Shown: piece after piece, positions 48,492 to 61,500 of the stretch | How positions within the stretch are numbered: the first letter of the stretch is position 1 | Layout: each line of letters begins with the position of its first letter | DNA from: Mesotaenium endlicherianum | Taxonomy: Eukaryota; Streptophyta; Zygnematophyceae; Zygnematales; Mesotaeniaceae | DNA length: 64,000 nt | NCBI GenBank assembly: GCA_009602735.1 | Contig: WELA01007159.1 | Location: 23,240-87,239 of the forward strand | Reading direction: 5' to 3' | Program-made: the position numbers and the translations under genes | Notes under the pieces: generated by a model | Told to the model about the DNA's origin: nothing | The model's database searches: none | Seen by the model: only the letters and a program-made list of their open reading frames with translations

Positions 48492-49514
48492 TAGCAAAAG
48501 GCGGGATAGCTTGTTTCACCTGCATGTTATTTGTGGGTGAGCTCGATGTACTTGTACAAATTGTATATATATGTGCTGGTGAGCTCTTCAATAATTTTTT
48601 TTGAAAGCTATCTACTGTTTCTGTCTTGCTTTCCATTTTTCTGTCAACCAGTGCATGTGTAACACGAATGAGATTTTGATTCTTCTGGACTTGAGAGAAA
48701 CCACAAACTGAATGAGATGAACAAGATATTGAGTTGCTCAATGTTCCTTCACGTGTCATGTACTTGAATCTTCTCTTTCAAACCTACAAATCATTTATTA
48801 GCCATACTTACTTGACCTACTTATAGCACGTTTACACTCACTGGTCACTGACCAAGTAAAGTAAGTACACCAATACTGACAATGTTAAATGAATTCATCA
48901 AGTGCCTAGGCAGATTCTATTGTTGATCACTCGATCCAGTTGTGATTGCAAAAAAGCATACATGTGTACTTCACATATGCATCTATCCAAAAACAGTAAT
49001 CACACGCATGGATGAAAACAACACGTGCATGCACATGCATGCCTTGTAGCATTATGCTGCATGCGGAAAAAGGCAATAGCATATAGAACTGTAATGTGTT
49101 CGTCAGTGACATGTTAACCGCAGGCATATAAACTGCTTCAGCTACATGAAGAGTTTGAATGAGCATCTCCCAGATGATATGTCAATGTTCCTACCAATTA
49201 TGTACAAAAGTTTGGTGTGTACCATGCCTGCAAGCACGGTGAAGCCCTTTTCCCCCCAAGGACTCGTAGCTAGCTAACGAAGCGCAGAATCAGGAGCTCT
49301 TCTACTACGCTCGCGCTCCATGTCTCTGATCGCGGCTCATAGGAAATATATTGTTTTGTATTCACATATCAGCAGTATATGCTGATACTATCAGGTCCTA
49401 ACCTAGTCTGCAGGCCGGCCAATGCAACCTCACTGAGAACGGCATGCGAAAACGGTAAAAAGATGTTGCATGAAGCTACAGCAAGTCCTTTACGCCGCAT
49501 GCTCGGCATATCCT
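48492..49514. other. convergent intergenic region
   Basis: Tail-to-tail spacer between SBDS and the FemAB-like gene; AT-rich, no coding sequence supported. AT-rich sequence behind the SBDS stop probably carries its polyadenylation site. Confidence 0.5.
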
Positions 49515-52506
49515 TCAGGCACCCGATGTGAGCTTATCCACAATGCCGTCCTTGAAGGGCGACGCCTCGCTGTCCAGCAGCTGCAGCGTGTACTCCATCT
49601 GCGCACAAACACCAGCACCACACCAGCACCACACCAACACAACACCGGCACAACGTGCGTCAGATTTTTTGTCGCAAGTTTGGCTTTCTTGAGCCAGAAT
49701 AAGCCAGTAGTGAGTACGCCGTTATGATATCACATGTGCTCCGTCCGCGCGCAGACTGTGTATGTGTGCGCGGGCATGCGTGTATATATGTGTGTGTGTG
49801 TGTTTTGTGTGTGTGTGTGTGTGTGTGCGTGTGTGTGCGCGCGCGTGTCTGTGCATGCGTGCGCGCAACTCAATTCAGACTCAGTCAATGACAACGCAGA
49901 CACCCGCCTGCAAGCACTCTCGCGCTTTCCACGCACGAATTCGCTTGAGAGAAATCTCAAAGAGAAAGCCACTCTTCTATAGTATTCTTTCCAACCACTA
50001 CCGCACCCACAATTGGCACAACCACACCTGGCACTCCCGCTGGCACACCCACAGTTGCCGTTCTCTTGTAACACACGTATATACACCCACACAGCCACCC
50101 ACACAGCCACCCACCCATGCACCCAACCACCCACACCCACAAAGCCACCCACACACGCACCCACCCACACACGCACACATGCACATGCACACATGCACAC
50201 ACGAACCCACGCACCTGCATGGTCTCGCGTTTGAGGAAGTTGGCGATGGCCTCGCGGAAGTCCTTGTCGCCGATGTAGTGCGCGCTGTAGGTGGGCGTGG
50301 GGAGGTAGCCCCGCTGGATCTTGTGCTCGCCCTGCGCGCCCGCCTCCACGCGCTGCAGGCCGGCCTCGATGGCCGCCTCGATCGCCTGCCACGTGGCGAG
50401 CGAGCAAGCGAGCGTGCGAGTGAGGGAGTGAGCGAGGGAACAAGGGAGCGAGGGATAGGGGAAGGGAGCGGGAGAGGGAGCGAGGGAGTGAGGGAGCGTG
50501 GGAGAACGGGAGTGGAGTGAGTGAGGGAGGGAGGGAGCGGGTGGGGGAGCGAATGAGCAAAGGAGTGAGAGAGGGGGCGAGTGAGCGAGCAAACAAGGGA
50601 GCGAAGGAGGGTGTGTGCAGCTGGGGAAGCAAGCCAGGGAACGAGGGAGTGAGTGAGTGAGCCCCGGGGAGGGAGCAAGTGAAAGACAGCGAGGGAGAGG
50701 GAGCGAGGGAGTGAGGGAGAGGGAGCCAGGGAGCGGCAGGGGAGCCCAGAGAGGCCAGGGGTGGAGGTGGGGCAAGGAGGAAGGTCGGCCCACATTCTTG
50801 GCTCAGCGAGGATGCCAGCGAGGACGCCAGCAAGGATGCGCTAGGGGAGAAGGAGACAGTTGCAGAAGGGCGAGAGGAGGAGGAAAGAGACGAACGAGTG
50901 CTTTGGAGCCACAGTTTTCTGATACTGGCAAAACAAACTTCCAGCAACTGCAGTTCCTTTGAAAGCCAGCCCTGTCCCTATCCATAGCCCTAGCCCTAGC
51001 CCTAGCCCTAGCCCTAGCCCTACCCTTACCCTAGCGCCCCTACCACCTGACCCCCGAGTCCACGTTCTACCGCAACACTTTGGCTACGGCAAGCGACAGC
51101 TCTCACCAACACCTCGACAGGTGTCAACGCCTTGTGCCCTTGAGAGGATTCTGAGGAGGGGGGGGAACGCCCGCCGGTTGCCTCGTCCTCGGCGTACAAC
51201 AGAGACATCCAAAATCGAAAAAGAAAAAAAAGAAAAGGGAAGAAGTCCAACACACATGATCAAGTTCAGGCGCCCAGCCCCTTGTCTACAGGGCCCCCCA
51301 ATCCAAAACACACCCAATTGAGAGCGAGCCACAAGTGCAAGTGACCCCACCCACTCACGCGCGTGTGCGCACACGAAAACGCGTGAGTGAGTCACAGGCA
51401 ACCTACGACCTCGGCAGGGTATAGAGCACCTGGTAGTAGCAGGCCTCGAAGTGGAGGAAGGGGTAGTGCGTGCCGGGCTCGGCGCCCCAGTTGCGGCCGT
51501 AGAGCGCGTCGCCGCCCACGAGGTTGAGAGCGCCGCCCACCAGCTTGCCCTGGTCCTCCGCCACCACCAGCAGCACGTCGCTGCCCATGCGCTCGCCCAT
51601 CATGTGGAAGAACTCGCGCGTCAAGTACGCCTGCCCCCACCTGCGAGAGGGAGTGGGAGAGAGAGCGAGCGAGCGAGCGACCAGAAAGTGAAGGAGCGGG
51701 AGAGCGGGGGAGTGCGGGTGAGCGAGGGAGAGCAAGCGAGCGAGAAAGTGCCGGAGGGTGACAGAAGAGTAAGAGGGGGGGGTGTGAGAGGGTGTGCAAG
51801 AGAGCGTGGAGGAGAGCGCAAGGGAGAGAGTGCAAGGGGGAGAGTGCAAGTGGGGAGGGGGGGCGCGGGCGTGAAAGTGAGCGTGCGAGCTGGGACGAGA
51901 GCGTGCAATGTGTGGGAGGGAGCGTGAGAGAGAGAGAGCTTGCGAGTGGGGAAAGAGCGACAAGCGTGGGAGACAGAGAGTGTGTGCGGGGGTGAGACAG
52001 ATCGTGCAGGCGTGATGCAGAGCGTGCACGCGCAAGAGGGAGCGTGCGAACGGGCGCGTGAGAGCATACTCCTCATGAAAGAGAAAGAGAGAGAGGAGAG
52101 AGAGGGGGGGCAAGCCACGACAGACATCAGTGGCTTGTTGCCAATGCAACGTAGGGGACTGGGGACACCCTGAACACCAGACGCAGGGGACAGGGAACAG
52201 GGGACGCAGGGGACACGGGCAAGCAGGCTCAAGTTGCACAGCCTTGAGATCGATTGAATACTGGTTACGAAATGCGCATCAGCCGGGCGTCAGCATCTCA
52301 GACGCATGGGCGCCTGCCCCTGCCCCCCCCCCCCCCCCAAGGGGACCTGCGAAAGGTGCAAGTCTGCTGCAGGTAGAAGGCTCAGCTTAGTCCCCCCCCA
52401 CACACATGCACACACACACACACACTCTTGCAACTGCACACGTACACACACACACATACACACACATACACACACATGCACGCAGATGCACGCACACGCG
52501 GACACG

Positions 52507-52569
<63 letters not shown>

Positions 52570-55500
52570 TTGCACGCACGTCCCCTCACCAAGACATGTC
52601 CACACACGGTCGACGATGAGCACATGGTCAACAAGGAGCACTTCAGCCTACTTGCTCACGCGCGCGCACACACACATGCACGCACATGTATGCACACATT
52701 GACGCACACGCGCACGCCCACAAACGCGCACACAGCAGCACAGCTGGAGGGCACTGGGGCCGCAGACGAGAGGCGACGCACGAGCAAGCGGCACGGCAGA
52801 GAGGGCCAAGGGGGAAGCCAAGGGGGAGGTAAAAAGGCGGAGCGTGCGAGAGCGATGGTGTGCGTCCTTACTTCTGGTCGGTGGTGTTGCGATAGAAGGA
52901 GTAAAAGGCGTCCCAGTGGTGCGGCTGCACACACACCCCATCCCCGCACCCGCACCCGCACCCCCAGGCCCACCCACACATTAACGCACACGCCAACCCG
53001 CACGCCCACAGGCACCCCCGCCCACACGCCCAACCCAACAGCCCCAGCCACGATCCCAACACCCCGTTCACATCCACACCCAGAAGATTCTTCATCAGGC
53101 CTGCCTGCAGGCACAAGCAGAGCCCAGCTCACGGCTCTTCAACGGCGCAGTCGAGCAGACATCCAAAGGGAGAACGTTGTCGGTGAGGCTGAGTCGGACT
53201 GGCAGCCGGACTGACTGGGAGGCAGGGGAGGAGACTGACTGACTGGCAGACTGACAGCCACAGCCACATACAGGCAGACACAGACAGACCCACAGAGCCA
53301 GACAGCCAGTTTGACTGTCAGACAACAGATAGACAGACAGACAGATAGATAGATAGAAAGGCAGACAGATAAGCAATCAAAACATCTGACAGGCAGGACG
53401 AGGTCCTGGCGTCATTCTGCAACGCTCTTTGTCTTGAGGCGCAGCTGGCACCGGACCCCGAAGACGAGAGTTCCCAGGTATTTGCAGGAGTCAGAGTACG
53501 CACTGCCCACTGCACCTCCTCTACCCCCGCACCCGCCACCCAGCACCTGGCACCAGGCATCCTGGAAAGCATCATCCGCACGTGCGCGTGCGTGCGCGCG
53601 CCCACATGCACGCGTGCACGAGCACGTGCACGCGAGCGCGCGCCCCTGCGCAAGCACGTGCGCGCACCCACACGCACACGTGCGCCCGCGTGGTCTGAGC
53701 CCTACCTATGGTCGTCCGACACCTGGAATGCCTACTACGCAGAGGCACGACACATGGAGTGAAGGCACGCATTTTACAAACGACGGCCAGGTCAGAGCCC
53801 CGGACAAGGCGCAAACCAGGCCAGCCTGGGGCAGGGCACATCTGCTAGCACCAGCTCTCTTTCCCCAGCTTTCCAGCTTCCCTACCTACCCAGCCCCTCC
53901 TCCCTCCCTCTCTCACGTCCATAGCTCCCCTCTCACATCAGGAAGTAATGACCAGGACCCATAGTAAAGAATGACGAGGGAAGCTCCCTCTCTACATCAC
54001 TCTTGCTCTCGAAGAAGACGGGTACTTAAAGGCGGGGGGCGGGGTGTGCGAAAGTAGCAAAGGGCTGGGTGGCTGGGGGAAGCAAATACCTTGATGTCAT
54101 CGCCACGTAGGCGCTTCAGCACAAGCCCCTGGCTGACTACCTGTCAGTCAGAAAGCACCACGGGCAGGGCAGCAGCGTCAGGGTGCGTGTTTGTGGGGGT
54201 GTGTGCGTGTGAGTGTATGTGTCTGTGCACGTGTGCGTGTGTGCGTGTGTGCATGAGCGCGTGCGTGCATGTGTGCCTGCGTGCGTGCGTGTGTGCATGT
54301 GCGCATATGCCAGCCACCTCCCCCTCCATGGCTCTCCCCCCGTACTGCTAACCCAACCCGAAGCTCTGCCTCTGCCACGTGGCAGCACGCGAGCTCTTCC
54401 AGATGGCGACACCTCGGAGAACAACCCCCGAGAACGAGCACCGCTCTTGGACCGCACGCATGTTTCGCTCTGAGTGGACGCGGCCGGTGTCCTCCTGCCG
54501 AAGCGCCTAGCTGGCCTCAAGTGGCCCCGCGAAAAAGCAGAAAACTCGCAAGCCTGCAAGAAAGGGCCAGAGCGCTTGCGCCTGCGGCGGCATAAAGGAT
54601 TGCGCGGGCCCCTGCCTGTCCTGATCCGCGCGTTCAACAGAAGAGGAAAGTCCGCACATGCGCCGGCATAGAAAAGCGGGCCGGCATAGATGCAGCTTGC
54701 CCCACGAGCGAGACCACGAACAAGCAAGCAAGCGAGCGAGCGAGCGAGTGAGCGAGCAGCCCCAGCCAGCGCTCCTCTGGTGCCTCACATGCGAGCCTCC
54801 CATCCCACGGCAAGTGCGAGCTGAGCTGGCCATTTATTACTGAAGCTGAGCTGGCCAGCGATCAAACAAGCTGAGCTGGCCAGTAATTAAATAAGCTGAG
54901 CTGGCCAGAGACCAAACGAGCTAAGCTGGCCAGTAATCACACAAGCTGAGCTGGCCAGTGATCGAACAAGCTGAGCTGGCCAGTAATCGAACAAGCTGAG
55001 CTGGCCAGTAGCTCAACGAGTTGTACAGGGCAAGTAAGCTAACGAGGGAAGACGCCTTGCACACACCGCTGTCAGTACAGTGCGCGTGCCATCGTTGGCG
55101 TTAGCCGCGAGCACTTGAGATGCATGTTGTGCCCCAGCAGCGGCAGCATGCCACGTCTTGGCAGTTCATCCCTTCTTTGGCATTCTCTAGGCATTCGCTT
55201 AAGTAAGAGGGCCCCGGCTCGGGGGGGGAAGGGTGCGGCACAACGTGCTGTGCAGGATCACGCGTTGGGGTCTGGGGATGGTTGTAGGGTTTGAATATTG
55301 AAGTTCAAAGAAAAGCTTCAAATCCATACGGGGAACACTCTTGCTCTTGACGCAGATTCTCCCCCAGCAGGCCCATACTCTCCCTCTCCTGATTTCCCTC
55401 AACAGCGTGCTGAGCGACGGTGCTTTTCTGCGCGCTTGAGTGCCTTTGCCAGATGTTGAATGAGGCAGCCACCTTTGTGAATCCCACTGCAACACCAGAA

Positions 55501-58500
55501 GGTGCAGCATAAAGTGGGGACGGGGGTCTTGTATTAGACCTGCTTATTCAAAGAAGGGGGGCCAGAGGAAGATGCCGAAAAGGTGGGAGGGGAGGGAGGG
55601 GAGGGGGAAGGACAGGGAAGGAGCAGGGGCAGGGGCAGGGAGGAAGGGGCAGCAGTCACACGCGACACGTGTTATTTGGTCGTGTAGAGATTAAAAGGTG
55701 CCCACGGAAGTGTACGAGCTCGGTGGGATGAGACCCAGGCAGGGGAGAAGGAGCAGGAGATAAAGAGACGAAAGGAGGAGGAGAGGGAGGGAAGGACAAA
55801 TGAAAAGGAGAGAGGAGGAGGAGGAGGAAGCACAGAAGAGCCAAGAAAGCAGACGGAGAGGAGGCAGAAGAGGAGGAGGACGCGGAGGATGAGAAAGTGA
55901 AAGCGAGAAGGACGAAAGAGGAGGAGGGGGAGAGAGAAAGGCCTGGGTGGGGCGCCCCTGTACCTTCTTGCGCTCCTGGCGGATGTTCTTGCGCTTGCCC
56001 TGCTTCAAGTCCATCAGGAACTCATCGAATCTGGGCCCGCACGCGCACGCACACCCACACACACACAGCCACGCACGCAAACACACGCACACACGCACCC
56101 ACGGACCCACGCACCCACGCAAGCACGCCACAGGCCCACACGTAGAGACACCTAAGCACACGCAAGTGTACATTCACATGCACGTTTGCATGCACGTGTA
56201 CTCACACACGGAGACACATGCAGGGATACAGGCGTGCCCAGGCTGACATGCACAGCACATGGAAGAGAGAAGAGCGCACAGAAAAGCTGCGCAGGCGCCT
56301 CATTGGCTGGGGGCCTTCATCGGCCCATGAGGCGTCTGGAGACATGCAAGCACTCGCGCATACCCACGCGGGCACACAAGCACACCGACACACACGCGCA
56401 CAAACGCAGCGCTCCAACAGAGGAGCAGTCGTATGCCGCGTGCCCGTCTGTGCAGAAAGTAGGATAACTGTACACACACACGCGCAAATGCACAGCAAAA
56501 CAAGATACAGAGAAAGAGAAAGTGAAAGAGAGAGAGGGCGGNNNNNNNNNNNNNNNNNNNNNNNNNNNNNNNNNNNNNNNNNNNNNNNNNNNNNNNNNNN
56601 NNNNNNGGGGGGGGGGGAGCTTTCTGCACGCACGTGGAATAGTTGCGGTTGAGCCAGTGGTACTGCATGCCCGTGCGCCGCAGGAACCCCAGCTTGCCCA
56701 GCTGCTGCCACTCACTTTCCGTCGGGAACGTGACGTGCAGCGACGACACCCGGAACTGCACAGTGGGGGGCAACAGCGCAGACGCAGAGGGAGCGTCATG
56801 CGCAGCGTCAAATATGAAGTTTGAGGAGAGCATGTAGGTCTGTTGTATTTTGTCCGTCCTTTTTGTCTCACTGACTGACAGACAAACAGACAGGCAAGGA
56901 GGAAAACATGACAGTCTGGAGACAGGCCTGTCGCGTTTGTCAGACAGGCAGAAGCAGATAACCAAGCAGGCAGGCAGATAGACGAACACAGCATATGGAA
57001 AAGGACAGGTCGGCAACAGAACGGCAGACAGACCTACGAACGGATGCGACGGACAAAAAAACAAAAGGACAGACGTACACGCAGACGAACAAACGCGCCA
57101 ACAAGCAGACAGACAGATAATCAGACCCGCAGGCAGACGGACGGACGGACCAACAAACACACGAGTAGGCAGACGGATTGACGCGCGTGACTGGTCGGCA
57201 ATCTGGGTCGTGGCCTGGCAGAGCTCCCGGAGGCGACAACGCCGGCAGAGGCCTGTGGAGTTGACATCGCATACAGAGAGAGAAACAGACAGACCTATAC
57301 ACAGGCAGAAGAATCGACAACCAGACACACACGCAGGCAGGGCAGGGCAGGCGAAAAGGTCCACAGACGGGCAAGCAGACGCAAAGGTTCGCAAGCAGAC
57401 ACACACACACACGCAGGCAGGCAGGCAGACGAGCAGGCAAGCGGACCTGGTCGGCGATCTGGGTCATGGCCTGGCAGAGCCCCCGGAAGACAACGTCGCG
57501 GTGGGGCCCCGCACGCGCCATGATGCGCGGCCCCGTGGCGGGCGTGAAGGGCACGCACGCCTGCAGCTTGGGGTAGTAGGAGCCGCCGAAGCGCGAGTAG
57601 GCGCTGGCCCACGAGTGGTCAAACACGTACTCGCCGTAAGAGTGCCTGCTCCCCACAGCCATCATGGACGCCACGTTCACGCGCGCGCGCACGTTCACGG
57701 ACGCCGACGCACGGTAACGGCCAGGCCAACGGGCACGCCAGCAGGCACGCTAACGGGCGCGCCAGCGGGCATGCCAACGGGCGCGCTAGCGGGCACGCCT
57801 GCGCATGTTTTGCATGAGGATAAATCGATGGAAAGGCACAGGCGCATGCAAGAGAATGCGCTCACGCACGGCCAAACGAGCGCGCGATTGCACGCATGCA
57901 TGAGTGTGCAAGCGGGCACGCCCACGCAGGCATGCATGAGTATGCACGTTCGCACGCCCGCCCACGCACGCACGCACGCACGCTTGCGCGCATGGATGCA
58001 TGCTCGCACGCAGGCAAGAAAGAGCACGCACGCAATATGCATGCGTGCACGCCCGCCCACGTGGGAAAGCACGCGCACAAATACACGCGCTGGAAACACA
58101 CACAAACATGCAAGCACGCACGAATACACATGCCGAGGAAGTTCAGAAGCGCAGACGCACAATCAAGAAGGCAGGCGTGAGACGCACGCATCAAGGAGGA
58201 CTAGATAGACAGCGGTGCGGGGGCAGGCACAGGCACTGGGTACTGGAACTGAGGGGGTGGTACCCATCCTTTTAAATCATCAAGGGCACAGCCCCCCTTC
58301 AAAATGCTAACAAAGAAAAGGGGATGCACCCTGGAAGAGAAGACGCATGCGCCCATGAGAGACAGGTAGTGAGCGGGGTCTGAGGGAGACACAAGCACTG
58401 GGGTGATGCATGGGGGGTGGTACCCACCCTTTGAGGTAGAGGGGCACAGCCCCCAGGATGGTGCCGGCGCTGTCACGCGCCACCAGGTGCTGTGGCAGCC

Positions 58501-61500
58501 ACCCCTCGTCCTGCTTGCATGCACACCCCCATGCGCCCACGTGTCACCCACGCACGTCCACCACTCAACCACGTGTCACCGGCGTATCATCGACCCACGC
58601 TCAACCGCACGTGACCGTGTACGTCTTACCCTGTGCGCCCACGTGGCGCCCGCCCGCGCGCGCATGCAGCACACCACGGCACAGGTGGGCCAGTGATATG
58701 CGTGGCGGGGATCAGAGGGGTGGAAGGCCCATGATGTAGAGCAGGGAGGGAGGGAGGGAGGGAGGGAGGGAAGAANCGGCTTTAACATGCTGTACTCGGG
58801 ACCAGAAAAAGAAGAGAAAAAGAGAAGAAGAAGGAGCAACTAAGACACAGAAGAGGGCAATGGCAGAGAGAGGGACACATGCCCCTCACTCTGGCCCCTG
58901 CCCGGGCTTGCCCAAGCAGCGCTTGCTCAGAGCATCCGGCGGCTGGCCCCGCGTCTTACTTTCTTCAGGAGGAAGGCTGGTCTATGCAGCCGGACAGCAT
59001 AGCAGCAGCAGCAGCAGCTCCACGAGTTCCACCGCAGCAAGCACGCAGAAACTGGTGCCCGCGTGTATTATCACGTAAGTGCACATGTGTGTGTGCACGT
59101 GCGCGTGTGTCTTCGCGAGTGTTTGTCTATGCAAGTGCGTCCCACAGGAACATTACAACGGGCTCTGAGGTTCTCATGTTTGAAATGAGTGTAGCAGCAA
59201 AATGCACATGTGGTTGGCATGAGAAGCAATACCTAGACAAGGGGAAATAGAGATGGATATGACAAGAGAAGATAACAGGTGGTGCAAGGGAGAGGGGAGG
59301 GAGGAATACAAAAAAATTAGGAAGGACAAAGTGGGGAAGGGAAGCAAGGCAGAGGAGAGAGCGAGCTGGAAAACAACAGAGGGGAAGAAGGGGAAGAGAG
59401 GGAGAAAGAGCGGCAGGAGCGCAGAGGGGCAACCAAGAAAAACCACCTAGTAAAAAGGTAGGTCAAAAAAAGGGGACAGAGAGGGAGGGAGGGAGGGAGG
59501 GAGGGAGGGTGAACAAGCTGGAGTAGGTTGTGCGTTAGTGTCTTCATTAGTATGTTTGGGTGTGGGTGTGGGTGAGGGTGAGGGTGAGGATGGAGGTGCA
59601 GGGGGGGGGATGTGGCGGGGTGGGACAGAGAGTGCTCAAGGGTGGGGTGGAAGTGTGCGCGGGCATGTGGGTGAGCATGGAAGAGAAGGTAAAAGTTGGC
59701 TTGAAGGTCAGAATGAGCGCGAGGGTTGGAAATAAGGGTGAGATGTTCCACCCAGAGTCGCAGCAATGCTCACAACAACCTGGCATTTGCTTCCCATGCT
59801 TGCGGCTTCCAGTGCCAAGTGTCGGCTGTGAAAACGACTCCTACAGACATCCCTGCCGGCCCACCATGAACGCAATGCGGCGATCAAACGTGGTGATATG
59901 CTCTCGAGTGTGAACGCGGCTCTACAGGCCCGAGGGCATGGGGGTGAGCTGGCGGGCACAGACGTTGCGCATGCTCACCTCGGAGAACGCTGGAGCACAA
60001 GTCTCAAAACTTGTAGCCTTTTCAGGTGTGAACAGGGCACTAGAGGCATGCGAGCTCGCTCACCCCCAACGGTGAAGCCCCCGACGTTAAGCTTCAAGAG
60101 GCGAAACATGTCCTCAAACGCGTTCTCCTTTAACCGGCTCAAGCGGGGGTAGGAGAGGGGGNGATTTTTACTCGAGTGCGGCGACGTGTATTCTAGCGCC
60201 TACGTAGCTCAAGCCAGGCTGCAAGATAGACCCTGCTTGCCTTAAAGGGAGCCGCCCAGGAGTAAGAATATCCTCAAGTGTGAACGGGTCTACAGGCTTG
60301 GTGTAAGAATATCCCCAAGTGCCAACACGACTCCACAGGCATGCGAGCCAGCGAGCGAGAAAGCGTGCAAGAGAGCGTGCGTGCGTGCGCACGTGCTCAC
60401 CTCGGAGGCGTTGCAGCTCAAGCCTCAAAGAGTGAGATACTCTTGAATGCAAACACTGACTCCCACAGGCTCAGGAGTGAGTGAGCAGGCAAAGGCGTGC
60501 GTGCGTGCTTGCGCGTGCGGGTGTGCGTTCCTGCAATCATGCATGCGTGCACGCATGCGTGCGTGCCTGCGTATGTGCGTGCCTGCGTGTGTGCGTGTGC
60601 TTGTGCATGAGTGTGTGCGCGTGAGTGCGCGCGAGTGCGCACGTGCGCACGTGCGCACCTTGGAGGCGCTGCGGCTCTCCTCCAGGCTGAGGAGGAAGGC
60701 GTGTGAGAGGAAGGGGTTGAAGCTGCCGGGCCCCGCCGCGTCGACGGCGCACGCGTCCCAGTCCTCCGCCGGGACGGCCGCCAGCGAGGACACCACCGAC
60801 ACCGTCATCGTGAGGGGGCCAGATGGGCCCCTGCCGGCGCCGTTCGCGTTGCCGTTGGATTCGTCGGCGCCCTTGAATGTACCGTTTTCGTCAGAGCCAC
60901 TGACGGCCCCGGCGGCCCCGGCGGCTTCTCTGGTGCTTTGGTCTGAGGAGTTCAAGAGGCTGGCGGCGCCAGCGCCGGCGCCTGTGACATCTTGTGCTGC
61001 TGCCACCTGGCGGGAGAGCAGAAGGCAGAGAGGGGGCAATAGGGGGGTCGATACCGGGAAGTGTGTGAGTTGTGTTTTTTTGGGGGGGGGGAACTGGGCA
61101 CTACTGAGCAGCTATAAATAATGCCGGGGGGGGGGGGGTGGGTGTACGCATGATGACATGATTTGGCACGGGAAAGGAATAAGGAACATAAAAGAATCGG
61201 GGGATGAGTTCAAACAATTTTCAGGTTGTGCGAGAGCGAGGAAGTTGCTGTTGCTGTAGGAGGTCAACAGACGTGTACCACTTGAGGCGAGCAGATCCAC
61301 GTATATATGTATATGCACGCATTTGTATACGATCGTACGCATATACATACATTTCTTCACGTATACATGTGTAGGCGTTACAATATGTGCCTGTGCATGC
61401 GTGTGCATGTGTGTGTGTGCGCGTGCGTGTGTGTGTGTGTGCGCGTGTATGTGCGTGTGCAAATGTGTTCTTTGCACTCTGAAGACCCAGCCTTGCTGCA

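Noticed and set aside
49730-50947. 405-codon minus-strand open frame
   Set aside because: Only 50215-50385 is a real exon (in another frame); the rest is GAGCGAG and CA repeat read as Leu/Pro/Ser and His/Thr runs.
52306-53214. 302-codon plus-strand His/Thr-rich open frame
   Set aside because: Translation of CA microsatellite; lies antisense to a true 53-base exon.
57210-58208. 332-codon plus-strand open frame
   Set aside because: Antisense of an exon plus GCACGCACG repeat; dipeptide-biased composition and no domain.
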